Source: Malachius bipustulatus
Taxonomy: Eukaryota > Arthropoda > Insecta > Coleoptera > Melyridae
Reading direction: 5' to 3'
Assembly (NCBI GenBank): GCA_910589415.1
Contig: OU342630.1
Location: 75,512,186 to 75,576,185, forward strand
DNA length: 64,000 nucleotides
Below the pieces are notes generated by a model. The model worked only from the letters and a program-made list of their open reading frames with translations, was not told the origin of the DNA and did not search any database. Both the position numbers and the translations under genes were made by a program. Shown here in pieces: positions 20,890-32,604 of this stretch; position 1 is the stretch's first letter; each line of letters opens with the position of its first letter.

Positions 20890-21518
20890 CGTAATATTCA
20901 TGGGCGTGAATGAATTATAAGTGCAAAAAATAATAAGGGATATTCCTTGTTAAAAATTAGGCAGATTTTAAAATCGTAGCGGCATTCTAAAATATATTTT
21001 GGATAGTCTGTTCTATTACAAATAGAAAAGGTGTCTTATGGTTTTTGAGGAAATTTAAGGATCTTCAAAGTAAAAATTATTTGAATTCAATTATTTCTTC
21101 AAAGTTTCTAAAGTAGGTACCTATGATACCTAATACTTTCATGCTACTGAATTTTTTTTCTGGAAGCTCATTGAATTTACGAAAAAAATCTTTGTAGATA
21201 TCTTTTTTATTTAAAATAAATCTGGTAAACCGAAATTCGATTTTAAAATGGCGGTACAGTTGTAAAAAAAAAGTTATTTGCGGTATACGTTTTAGGGACG
21301 GCCTTTTCTACCCCTTAATAAAACAGGCGTATTTTCGACAGCAGACTACGCCTACCTAATTTAATTTCTGTAACTTGTTCCCTATTTCTTTGATACCCGC
21401 TACAAGGGGTCCTATCTAAACAGGAGAAGGACGAATGAAAAAATCTGATTAATAATCAACAAGAAATCATACCTTAAATTTTTTGCACTTATTCATACAC
21501 CCTCTCTACAATATGACG
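20890..21518. mobile_element. 629-bp inverted-repeat element, CGTAATATT ends
   Basis: The left end CGTAATATTCATGGGCGTG pairs with the inverted right end CGTCATATTGTAGAGAGGGTG. Both continue with ATGAAT and then ATAAGTGCAAAAAAT. The interior has no coding potential. Superfamily not assigned; I could not identify the target duplication. Confidence 0.55.
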
Positions 21519-21898
21519 TTTAATTGAATTATAGTTTTTATTTTATTTATTATTGATATATCTAATTTTATAGGTTAGATAATATAGTCGTTCTCGATTG
21601 CTAATATAATATACTTGTCCACCTCTGCATGGTTTGTTCCTTGAGCTTAATTTTCAAGCAATCTTAGATTACAAACAAAATTCATGAAATTTCCGTAGAC
21701 GATCTCTCGAAGTTTTCATTTAAATTTTTTGAAACTTGCGAGTTAGCAACAGGCCTGTCTGCCTTTACATAAAGACGGACGTTACTCAAAAGGACTACGA
21801 ACCAGATCGCGCTGACACTTAGATGACAGAAAATGATTCCATTCCGACCCATGTTACCTCTATATCAATACACTAAGTAAGTATCGGCTGCCTGTAGC

Positions 21899-23021
21899 CA
21901 GTGTTGGGAAAGATCATTTCTAAAAAGATCTAGATCAGATCAAAGATGATTTAAAAATTAGAGATCTAGATCAGATCATAGATCTCGAAATTGTAAATGA
22001 TCTAGATCAAAGATCAGATCATCAAATAAAAGATCTGAGTTTTAGATCACTAATAAATAGATCAATTTTTTTTTCAACATCAATTTCAAAGTTTTCATTA
22101 TACCCCACAAATGTTGAATTCCACGTTCAAATATTTTCAAGTGTTCCGTTAGCGCTTGGATTACTATCTCCATAGTGACGTCATACGCAGCGCGGACGAG
22201 TTTTCAGTCTCAGGCTGACATACCTTGTGTAGGTAAATGTTGTATCATGGTTTTATCTTTTATTTGTTTCATCAGTTATTTTTACAAAATAAGGCTAGGA
22301 ATTTTTTCTTTGTTCACTGTGCACCATATACACACATATCCTTATACTCACAGACTATCTTATTATACTGTGCCTTGCCTTTGGCATGGCCAAATAAATA
22401 AAGAAAAAAGCAAGTAATCATGGTTATTATTTTGTGTCATGGTGTTAAAACTATTAAAAATAAGCATCGTATGCGCCTGGCGTGGCCTCGCGGTTAAGTA
22501 GCAAGAACTGCTTGATCGTTGGATCCGTCGGACTGAGTTCGATTCTCGGTGAAGGCTCTGGGTGTCTGTGTCGTTTCTACTATTTATTTGGCATACTTGA
22601 GGCTGGGTGCATGTATGAGCAAGAGGCTCCAAACCCATATTACCGGTGTGGAGCGACTTTGTCTTACCTATATAGGGAAGACCGATGCTCCCCCTTTAAA
22701 AAAAATAAAAAATAAATAAGCATCGAAATCATTCATTACAATCGTAAACAGCTATGTGAGATTAAATGAAAATGAAGTTGACATAGACACAGAATTGTAA
22801 GATTTTGGTATATGGCCTTCACATTATTTCTATATTTATAGCCAGCTTTATTTCATTAATCTTGCATTTTTATTGAAAAAACTTTATCAATAAAAAAGAT
22901 CTAGAAAAAAGATCCTAGATCGAAAAAAACTGATCTAGATCAGATCATAGATCTCTCATGTCAAAAGAATCTAGATCAGATCATAGATCTCAATATATGA
23001 TCTAGATCAGTCACAACACTG
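21899..23021. mobile_element. Non-autonomous hAT-type element
   Basis: The ends are CAGTGTTGGGAAAGATC and the inverted CAGTGTTGTGACTGATC. They are flanked by 8-bp CCTGTAGC (21891-21898) and CCTATAGC (23022-23029), a target duplication with one mismatch. CAGTGTTG tips with 8-bp duplications are typical of hAT transposons. The outer roughly 150 bases on each side are packed with GATC, AGATCT and GATCTAGATC words, likely subterminal transposase-binding repeats. No transposase is encoded. A SINE is inserted at 22470. Confidence 0.8.
22470..22713 (+). mobile_element. tRNA-derived SINE inside the hAT element
   Basis: The head looks like a tRNA: TGGCCTCGCGGTTAAG (A box, from 22483) and GAGTTCGATTC (B box, 22535-22545), the internal RNA polymerase III promoter. 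A unique body of about 130 bases follows, with TTGGCATACTTGAGGCTGGG, and then an A-rich tail. The 12-bp AAATAAGCATCG stands on both sides (22458-22469 and 22714-22725), a perfect target duplication, so the ends are secure. Mobilisation would depend on a LINE reverse transcriptase. The frames across it are incidental. Confidence 0.9.
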
Positions 23022-24530
23022 CCTATAGCAATAGTAACTATCGGCTGTTCCCGGAGCGCCACCTCGTGAATTTTTCCCTCAATTTCGATGGACAACATTA
23101 CCTTGCTTCCTAATCCTTGATAGCTCGTTGCGATAAAATTAAACATTATTTATAATCGTTTGGCAGTGTATTTAAAGTTTTTTTTTAATGCATTCGCACT
23201 AAAATAATTATCAAAAGAAATTTCCATAAGCTGTCACTCCAACTGCTTTCGTTCTAAGTCGTTGAGAAAAGGACGAGGGTGAAATCTCATAAGTTTTCAC
23301 ATGAGCGATACTAGAGAAGGAAGACATTTTGATGGTTTTCTTCAAGGAACCGTTTTTAAGACTCGTATCCCAAATTTCCGAAATGTTTACAAAATAATGT
23401 TCCAGTAAGCTGCTCAATGTTCCTTAATAATTTTGCTTATTTGTAGTTGTTCCTTGTTTCGTGTTGTCTTCCGTTTGAAGCGGTAACATCAAATTAAAAA
23501 GAGGAACACGCAGCAACAAATCGTAGTTGGAACATTTTGTTTCTGCAGGCAATTGCCAGTATTCAGGAACACTTACTACGGGGTTTCGGTGGCTTGATAG
23601 TAGAATTAATTAAATTCTTTAAAAGTTTCTTTTCTCTCTTGAAGGTTTTGCCGCATCCAAATTTGATGTTTCCTTTATGATGTTGCTGTAGTGGATATAG
23701 GATGTTCCCAAAAATCAAAAATCATAAACAATTAGAAACAAAACTGAAATTTCCATCACTTTGGTGGAGATTTATTATCAAGATGTCTGCCTTGTTTCTT
23801 TAAGTTCTTAAGTTTGGAACAAGAATATATGGAAACAAAATGCTCCTGTGAGTTGATGCTTTGGCGGGTAGGCATCTTAAGAGATACTTATGCACATATG
23901 CACATAGCACTCGTAAAAAAAGACGGCACGGACACTGCCCGGGTGTTCAACGTGGACTTATTAGGACAAGACAAGACTTATTAGGACTCAACATGGACAA
24001 GAATTATTATTAATAAATTAATTTTGAATAACTGCATTAACATCTGACGGGGACGGACTGACAACAAAACGTCACCGTCAGATGTGATTTGTTTTTTTTT
24101 TATCGCTGAAAGACCTCTGTCTTCCTCTGAAAGACCTCTGAAAAGTATCTGCCCATTGGTATCTAAGTTCGCCCACGTGATGGTGCCTCTATAAACTGGA
24201 GTGAGACGGTTTCTCTGGTTATCAATCTAAACTATTCGAGGACCTACTACCAGCTGGCAGATCCAAAAATCATATACAGGGTGATAAAAAATGACTTTAT
24301 TTTTAACAGTTTAAACGGGGATAACACCCACAAGAGTGTCAGAAGTAGATACCTGCATCAACGTGCTATAATAAGCAAACACCAATTCTCCAAATAAGGG
24401 TAGTTTATTTATGAATTATGAGGGACTGATAAGCGTAAGAATGAAAATTTATACTGAGAAGCCACGTTTAATTTTTTTGTCAACACAGGCTATTGTTAAT
24501 ATATTAATGAAATTTGTTATAGTATGTAGA
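23022..24530. other. Non-coding stretch with a small hairpin
   Basis: No gene seen. At 24040-24085 ACATCTGACGG and CCGTCAGATGT form an 11-bp perfect stem with a 24-base loop. Near 24120 CTGAAAGACCTCTG occurs twice in tandem. At 24275 there is a TACAGGGTGATAAAAAATG end without a partner that I can recognise. Confidence 0.5.
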
Positions 24531-24534
24531 GCTA

Positions 24535-24675
24535 TAAAATGTTTTAATGTGTAAATCAGATGAAGCAGACGCACAAACATCAAGGCAAGAGTGAGATTCG
24601 AATCCTAAGCAGCCCCAGCTTCCAGGATTTATAGACGGCTGCGTTATCTCGCGGCGCTTCCGACCTCTTCGACTG
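24535..24675 (-). mobile_element. Second SINE-like tRNA-derived sequence
   Basis: On the minus strand, GCGCCGCGAGATAACGCAGCC (split here as GCGCCGCGAG then ATAACGCAGCC) resembles a tRNA D-arm/A box. About 40 bases on, GGATTCGAATCTC (24593-24605) matches a B box. The spacing suits a tRNA head. The body beyond it is short and I found no certain tail or target duplication, so this may be a truncated SINE or a tRNA-like fragment. Confidence 0.42.
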
Positions 24676-25129
24676 CAATTATTATTTAATATCACTGATA
24701 ATAATTCCAAAACTGTTGGTCAAAGTTGCGGAGACACCTAATTATTGCGATTATCCTTAATAGGAAATTTAAGTCGATTGGTTAATTTCTAATAGGATTT
24801 CAAGGAACTAAAGGTCCCAATAAATTTCAGTTATTAAATAAAACCATACATCCATGATATAAGCTATCTTACAGCGGAGAGAGGAGAGAGAATGAGCCAG
24901 ATCGATACAAATAATACATGAGCTACTGACAGAGAGACGTGATCGGAATACTTTAGATCGTCGTGTAGTTACAATATCGGAAATTTTGTCACTTGTAATA
25001 AAAAATTATTGAATTTTTTATGACTTTATGCCTATCAGTCACCACAATTTGGCATACGTTTTTTGTTTGGTCTCTTTCTTTTATTTTCACGCCATGAAGA
25101 GAATTAAACTGAAAGTTGAAAATATATAA

Positions 25130-26215
25130 TTTTATATACTTGTAGCCTCTCGACCTATCCAGGGGATTAGATTTAGATTCCCCGTGAGTGCGCCATCGTG
25201 ACACCTCTATGCGACAGAAGGTCTATTGTGGTCACATTTGCTCATATTTGTTCTACATTAACTCCATCAGCCTCTTTGAGGAAGCTGACCATCTTAATTG
25301 TTGTTAATGTATCCAGATCTTCCGGTGTGTGTGAGAAAGTCTCTCCCAAAGGTTTGTAATGTGGTCTTTCCCAAAGCGGGACACTCGCATAGGATGTGTT
25401 TTGCTGTTTCGTCATCCTCCAGGCACGGCGGCATTGAGCGGGGATCTGTAAACACTTTCTGTGCAAATGATGATTCAGCTTGCAGTGCCCAGTATATACC
25501 ATTTGGGCTTTCAGTTACTTCCTGTTAAGGTCTAATAGTTCTTTGGTCCCTTTTTTCGAAGTACCCTTTATAAAGGCTTTCGAATGATCCAATCTTGGTA
25601 AGTTTTTGCCAGTACTTTCCTTTGAGCCTAGTATCATATTAGTGTTTTGGCAATATCCGATGATATGCCAAATGCTGATTCTGGTCCGTTAATCTCGGAT
25701 TCGGCACCTTTCCTGGCCAGAGAGTTCGCAAGTTTGTTCTCTCCATATATAGCATGGCCAGGAATCCAGATCAGAGTTACTTCGTTATCTTTGCTAGAAC
25801 ATTTAAGGTTAGTTGACAGTTCCAAACCAACTTGTACTTGTAGTGGCTGGAGCTAAGGGCTCTTAGAGCCGCTTGGCTGCACGAAAATATCTTTATTGAT
25901 CTGCATTGGCAATGGATCTTTTCCTGCAACTCTACACACGCATAGATTTTGGCCTGGAAAAAAGTTGAGTGAAGGCCCAGGCTCGAAAAGACTCTCTTCT
26001 TCGAGTCAATGCCACACAACCCAGCTTCAGTTCTTGTGGATGTCTTAGATCCATCGGTGAACCAACTGAAATCTGCTGTCAGGAATTCATTTCTGTTGTC
26101 CTCCCACTCATCTTTTCCCGGGAGAAGGACCTTATAAGCAGAGTGGTTTATGATGGTCTTAGGCATTATGTCCGAGAGCATACCCAGTAGACTGTGACTT
26201 CCTATGCCATTCAGT
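25130..26215 (-). pseudogene. LINE 3' fragment with RNase H domain
   Basis: Minus-strand frames carry, in order, WFTDGSK and EAGLCGI (RNase H start), FFQAKIYA, SCSQAALRALSS, and then, in a shifted frame, VTLIWIPGHAIYGENKLANSLARKG. After that come a TGHCKLNHHLHR block and an acidic cysteine-bearing end that stops near 25242. This order is the C-terminal half of LINEs of the I/R1/LOA type, which have RNase H after the reverse transcriptase. The frame changes at least twice and the reverse transcriptase is missing, so it is a dead 5'-truncated copy. The sequence downstream of the stop (25181-25235) recurs at 57162-57220. Confidence 0.75.
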
Positions 26216-27984
26216 GACCTGGTTCACTTCAAGTTACTTTCAAACTTTTGTACTTCTTGTTTGTTTTTTCATTTGCTCACACACTTATAAGGTTGAAAGC
26301 TGTGGAAATATAAAATAAACTCGATAGTCGATACAAACCATGCAGCAAGGTGTTGGTTGTTGCTGCAGTGGTTTACATTTATGTAATGTTATGCCCAGAC
26401 CAGTTCTAAAGTTCGGGCGGTTATAAAATTTTTAAACAACCAATAAGAGAGCTAGGAGGTGAGCTAGTTGGGATATAAATAAACGCCGTGGACATTTCAA
26501 ATGTCCTAACTGCATTTGGCTCTCAGGTGAAAACATTTTACTTATCTTCGAGGCACCTAATATTCTCCTGAAGGATGTTGAGGCAAATGTTAAAATGAAG
26601 GATTTTTCATATTGTATTTCCTATAGACTTATTATCACCGAGGAGTAAGTAATAGACAAATCCAAACATTTTAAAATTGATTTCAACAAAATTGATATTT
26701 CCTGGATGGTAACATGTACGAATGTGAGGAAGTCACCAAAAATATTGTTACGCAAGTTGAACTTTGAAATGCAACTTTTAACCAAATTTTATATTGCGGT
26801 ATTATAAACGTAAATAAATATCTTGTAAAACGTAGAAATCATATAAATATGTACTCACTACTTATAGGTATCTATCACACGTAAGTTAAGTATAATAAGC
26901 TTTGTATTCAACTTGAAAAACTCCGCCATGCATGTTAAACTTACACTTATATATTTTATTTAAGAAGAAAGTTGCAAGAAACGTAAACGAATTAAACATT
27001 TACGAATTAAGAGACCCACAGAGAAGCAGTTTTGAATATAAACGTGAGTTGCAACAGCAGTCGGAACACTTTTATTGGAAAGTATCGTTACTTGTGAATT
27101 CACAGTTCCACTCCCTGAACTTTTGAAGCCTAATTTTATTCCGCCTGTATAACACAATTACCCTTTCATTATGACTCCTCTTCGGTTGCTTTCTTTCTTC
27201 TTCCTTTTCTCTTCTTTTTATTTAAATTTCCTTGAAATGTCGAGTTATAACGAGCTGGATTGATGCAGTTAGTAGGTCATGACGAAAGAAACAGAATATT
27301 TCGTTTTACTGAAGGGTAGAAATCATGCGCCATAAAAAGAGAGGTTAATTTTCTAATTAAGCATAAAAATACTTTCGCGGCCCATTTAACGGGGGAAATT
27401 TTTATTGCCTTTTTACATGCTAAACGGAATTTGTTACGTTATCATCAATAATCTTTCACAATAATTAATCGGTACTGTTAGTGTAGGTATCTTTTAACAA
27501 GGCACACATTTTTTTCAGTTCAGCTTAATGTAAATAAGTGACTATTCTTCTTCCCTAATAAAAATTATTTCACAATTTAATAAATAAAATAGTGTTGCCA
27601 TGCCTGGGTGCCTATATAAAAAACATAATACGACATACAGATGACTCGTTTCCATGTAATTTTTGTAGACGCACAAAAGACAGGAACATGGCACAATATG
27701 GTACTCGACTAACCAACATTATGCTTCATTGTTACTAAAAAAATTATTTCATATTTTTACTTCAATTTTTGTTCACTAGAATTGGGATTCCGTGCGCTTT
27801 TAGCCGTTAGGTAGACACAAACATCATTGTCAGACCGACTAGATATAAAACAAGAATATTATTATACATATCGTAGCTGGGTTTATTATTGTAGTCTCTT
27901 TCTGAAGTATACCTATCTATTCTAGTGTATTTATTTGATTTCTAATGTCACCTTGATAAAAAATATAGGTAGGTGTGTACTTAG
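26216..27984. other. Non-coding stretch
   Basis: AT-rich DNA with short chance frames. A CGCCTGTATAAC word near 27140 resembles the TACAGG ends but has no partner. Nothing else to annotate. Confidence 0.5.
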
Positions 27985-28615
27985 GTATTGTGTCTTTAGA
28001 AGATTTAATATTGCATAAAAAATTGAGGCAGATTCTTGGTCAAAAATAAACAAAAAATTTCGCATTACGGTTTTACGGAAATGCATCGTTTTTGACATGC
28101 AGGGTCAAACAAGGAGTATTTTTCTAGCTTTTTTGAAGATATATCCGGAACCATTTGAGGTAGTACAGAGCTTCGGTTTTATACACACATCTTATCATAG
28201 ATATTAACCTTTTTTTTTTGCCCCTAAAAAGCGCATTTTGAACTGCTAATATTTTCTACATGAAAAGGACCATATTTGCTAATGAGAACCGTTTTAGAGA
28301 AAAACGGCCATTTGTGATCAAAAACTCGCTTTGGATGTTTCAAAACATGTGTCGGAAAATGAAGGCCAAAAAACTTCGTTCATTCCTAAGATCTCCGAAA
28401 ATGGTACCTACATGAAAAAAAACTGAACTGCTATTAAAAAGTAGCTAATAGCAATGCAAGGGCATGTAATTAAAGCTGAGTTCTGTATCTCAAACGATTT
28501 GCGAAATATCTTAAGAAAACTGGAAATACCTATATTTCTTTTAGGACAGTCTGTTTTGTTTATTTTTGACCAAAGAATCTTGATTTTTATGTGCAATGTT
28601 GAAGATACACATGTA
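27985..28615. mobile_element. Inverted-repeat element, sibling of 16507-18266
   Basis: The left arm (TATTGTGTCTTTAGAAGAT...TATTGCAT) and the inverted right arm (ACAATACATGTGTATCTTC...CATTGCAC) both continue with GATTCTT, GGTCAAAAATAAACAAA. The interior shares with 16507-17136 the blocks CGACACATGTTTTGAAAC (inverted), GGCCATTT, GAGAAAAACGGC-like and AAAAGTAGCTAATA. No coding potential. Confidence 0.6.
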
Positions 28616-29336
28616 TTGTGTCCTTCATTTCAGAGTTCACTGTGGGTAACTCGTAAATGCTAAGACATGCAGAGTTGATGAAATTACAGAAATGCGTTAC
28701 TTTGTGTACTCGAACCCGTTCTTGAAATATTTTGATAAAACTGGAAACTAATTTTTTTCACAAAAACTCCTTATTTTATTTGAAATAATTTGAAGTTTCA
28801 ATTTGAAAGTTAGCATATTGACACTGCTTGACATTCCTAATTTATTGGTGTCGCTTGATTGTTTTTATGTAATAGTTTCGAAGATATGATCGTCAAATTT
28901 TGTTTTCCTTATGGACCTCAGATTGGATTTTTCTTTGATAAAGGCAGAATATTATTCTGTGTATAATGATACGCGTAATTTATTTTTTTTTGGGCAAAAT
29001 GTATGACATTTTATACCCTTTGGAAGATTATGTCTCTTTATATGAACTGAGTTTTACTTGGGAAAAAAGTAAAGTAGCAGGGATAAAAAATGAGTACTTT
29101 TTCTCCGATATGGTTGTTTAAGTATAGCTACTATTAACACTCGGATATCATCAAATTTATATCCAACTCCTCGGACACTAAAGTTACACATCATTGTCCT
29201 TAATGTTCAAATGAGAATTATTATTAGAGGAATTTTCATAATAATCACCATCCATATTATTGAATTTACTCATCGAAAACTTCTTACGAGCATCTTTGCA
29301 AAAGTTTCTTAAATTTTAATTAAATTATGACATTTA
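28616..29336. other. Non-coding stretch
   Basis: AT-rich, without a frame above about 40 codons or a recognisable repeat. Confidence 0.45.
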
Positions 29337-30000
29337 TTTATTTTTTATTTTATTTATAGAGTAAGGTCATCCAACAGATCACAATAATGACCCAATATAT
29401 AGGATGACACAACTTAACAATACAACAATACAAAAACATCAGTCTCAAAACAACAGAAACAAAGTTACACGCTCAGATTATGTTTGTATACAATAACAAG
29501 CAAAAATAAAGTAAGCTAAACTAAACTAAACAAACAATAAGGAAGCTAAAAACTAAAAAGAAGAAGCAAGTTCCCGCACGAATTCTCGGTCATGTAGAAA
29601 GCCTCAAAAAATGTGCGGCCTTTCTTTTAAATGACAGAAATGAAGAAGAAGCAGACCCGGCAGAAGCAAGTTCAACCTCATTGAAATGCCTGACACATCT
29701 TATCAAAGGTGAGTTCAAATAAAAATTTGTACTACAAGATGTCAGCATACAGCATGTATCTCTGACGTAAGGAATATGGAGAACAATTAAAATTCAAAAA
29801 GCTTAAGCACTCTTCACAGTCCACCATACTTTATAAATGAAGCAAACGCCTCTTAAGGACCCCCTCAAGGACAACGAATCTACTCTGTAAAAAGATAAGT
29901 TCTGATCATAGGAAAAGGAGCCTCTGTTTTTATGGTACATAAAATTCAGGTTTCTAATCAGTTTTCTGTGAACCCTCTCCACCTGCTTAAATTAAATGGT
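29337..30000 (-). pseudogene. LINE 3' end, 5'-truncated and decayed
   Basis: The minus strand reads, with interruptions, like the C-terminal region after a LINE reverse transcriptase. There is a Q-VERVHRKLIRNL block, Y-x-x-x-L, an S-LRGSLRGVCFIYKV block, a basic stretch and S-PLIRCVRHFNEV. This order is shared by CR1/Jockey-type ORF2 tails. At the 3' side a run rich in AAATAAA words (29337-29365) forms the tail. At least one stop interrupts the reading. No reverse transcriptase motif remains. Coding assignment is by pattern only. Confidence 0.55.
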
Positions 30001-30380
30001 TTCGTTACCAGGTAACGTCAATTACTAGAAAAGTTTGAAAACACAATATTTTAGTAAACACTGAAATAATCTAAAAAATTTTTCAGATTCTTTTTAAGCA
30101 TAACATTGTGCAACTTTTCTTTAATTTAACCGACTCTGTATCTCTATGGTTATAGGAGATCCCAATGATGAGCTAGTTGAAAGTGACCACCGTGTATAAA
30201 GGGGTTTTTAGGGTATTTCAGGAACGGCCACAGATATTTTGTACGCCTTCAAAAGGATTTTTTCTATAACTTAATCAACTCTGTATCTATTAGCGTATAC
30301 GAGATACCCATAGTAGACTCTACAATGACGAACAGCCTGTATAAGTAATTTTAATCTATATTTCCAACTAAATTGAATCA

Positions 30381-30790
30381 GGTGAAAACAAATACAATGC
30401 ACCATGGGTTCGGCTTGCACCATAGGATACTCCCCAGGCAGCCAACATGAATGACAACAACTGAGTGCGCAGTGCCCCCCGGTGTGCATAGAAGTAGGTG
30501 ATATCTATTATTGGCCATTGATAAACCAAGAGATCAATCACATGTTGTTTGCATGCCATTCATTGATGTTGTGCTACGAGTAGAGGTGGAAATTGTAGAC
30601 CAGTATTTCGTCCTACTTGGGTCTCATCAGTACAATGTATCTATCAACACACAGCACAGTTTTGATCACGCTTAATCTCCATGAGTGGATCAATTAATTA
30701 GTGTATTATAGGGAAAACAAATAAAATACACGGTGGGTTCGGCTTGCGTCATAGAATACACCCCAGGCAGCCAAAATGCGTGCCCCAAAG
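30381..30790 (+). repeat. Pair of direct repeats about 331 bp apart
   Basis: About 70 bases recur: GAAAACAAATACAATGCACC, TGGGTTCGGCTTGC and CCCCAGGCAGCCAACATG near 30381-30450, and the matching GAAAACAAATAAAATACACG, TGGGTTCGGCTTGC and CCCCAGGCAGCCAAAATG near 30712-30781. Both copies then run into a G/C-rich segment with CCCCGGTGTG-like words. This may be one tandemly duplicated repeat unit; the family is unknown. Confidence 0.55.
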
Positions 30791-31114
30791 TGCATTACCC
30801 CCTACGCACACCGGGGGCCACTACAACATGTCATTCATGTTGCCCAAATTTAATCAGCGTTGCTACTAATGTAACAACTGTTTCCGTCTCTTATTATTGA
30901 ACATGTGGCATATATCTATTTCATTAGCTACTCTTTTTTGTTTGAGAAAAACTAAAAAACTCTGGCAAGTCGTTTTATTTAACATGACGTCATTTTCTAT
31001 GGTGGAAGAAGATTATTTAATAAGTTATAGTTCCATCCATATTCTCTATTTTGTTAGTAGGTAATGTAAGTATTATTTAAGTGATCTGATAAGAATCAAA
31101 GGAAACTAAAATAA

Positions 31115-31690
31115 TGTTATGCGATAACAGGGATAACACTTCTGGATTTATTTGGAACCAAGAGGTTACGAACATCGAAAATCAACTGGAGGCTCTCGCA
31201 CGCTCCAACTTTACTGTCTAGAACACGTCAACTGGCGACATTTGAGATTCGAGAACGTGGCCATTCGGAAACATTTATCTAGAATGTCACTGTGGACACC
31301 TGTCGGGTATATAAAAGAGAGAAGTAGTTCGGCAGCTGTTACAGGAAGATGGAAGATCAGTTGGAGAGTAGGGATAGAAGCGAACAGTGAGGAGTGTCCT
31401 AGTATTGGATGTTATCGAAGGCAGATCAGAAGGAAAATTAAGAAGTATGGACTAGTAATAAGTAAGCCTGAATGTAATCAAAGAGTGTTTAGATGAAGAA
31501 GTGACAAGAGAACTGAAGAATTTGTAGAAAAGTATAATAGACAGATTGAAGGACTTGTGTCAGTAGAAATTTAAAAAGAAATAGCAAAATTTTATTTTAT
31601 TGTAAAGTAAATAAAAAGACTGAAATTTATTATTATTAAAATGATTATTATTATAAGTAATTTGTTATAATTAAAGTGAGATTCTTAACA
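31115..31690 (+). mobile_element. Probable solo LTR, Ty3/Gypsy type
   Basis: The segment begins TGTTATGCG and ends CTTAACA, so its tips are inverted (TGTTA/TAACA). A TATATAAAAG box is at 31308-31317. It is preceded by TTCGAGAAC, TTCGGAAAC and TAGAATG words and TGTGGACACC, an arrangement I associate with Gypsy-type LTRs. AATAAA-like signals follow near 31609. No second copy and no internal region is present, which fits a solo LTR. The 4-bp flanks ATAA and ATAC match at three positions. The 114-codon frame at 31152-31496 is not a gene. Confidence 0.5.
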
Positions 31691-32604
31691 ATACCGTATA
31701 ATAATTTCTAATTATGTTGAAGTTATAATATCAACATTCAGGCCTTCTGTTTTCAAAAGTAGGTACCTACTCGATTTATCATTGTTATTTGAAAGACCGT
31801 TTAGCATACTAAAATCTAGCAGAAGATCTTGACGGATGCGACTTAGATAAAAGGTTAGCAATTAAGTAAATTAAACAGTTCAAAGGAGGCATGTCGAGAG
31901 CGCGAACCGATCTTGGAACACTGTTAGTTCTTCCTTGTCTGGATAATTATTGCCAACGGTAATTCTTGTAGGCCCAATCTACCTACATAATCCATATAAT
32001 TGGATTCAAATAATTTTCTTGTCAAAAGTGTAAATAAACATCAATTCGTTGGGCATAACATTTTCTGGATATTTCAGAAATATTACTCTTGGTATGAATA
32101 GGGTCAATAATTAGAAGTCCTCTCGTCTGCGTCGGTAAATTCTAGCAGCGGCACTTGCACCAATGCCTTTCCGAATCCTAGATGCACCTCCGCATTCTAT
32201 AACACAGTGTGCGTGTATTTTAATTGAATAGCTTGATATCGATTACTGGCACTTGAAGAACAGTCTGGGGATTACCAAGAACCATATGCACATCACTATG
32301 AGTTTCTTTTGAATATTTTTATAGGGCCTCCTATCATTAATAATAAATAATAACAAATAACAAATACGAATCAGTAACGATCTGTACAACAATAAAAGCT
32401 CGTAAAATAAGGAATAATAATTTATTTCCTCGATTGACAAAAATTACATGAATCTGAGAAGAGTTCCGATCTTAGCATGTTTTCGTTTTCGCAAACACAG
32501 TGACTTACATGGTTCAATGCCTCCTAGTGGATGGAGGTAATACTACCCAGTCTCTAAACTTTCGACGATTCTAGTTTTACTCCATCTATATATGGCGTTC
32601 ATTA
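31691..32604. other. Non-coding stretch
   Basis: No gene or clear repeat. The last three bases, TTA (32602-32604), are the left target copy of the next element. Confidence 0.5.

Noticed and set aside
31152..31496. 114-codon open frame
   Set aside because: It lies wholly within the probable solo LTR and spans its TATA box.
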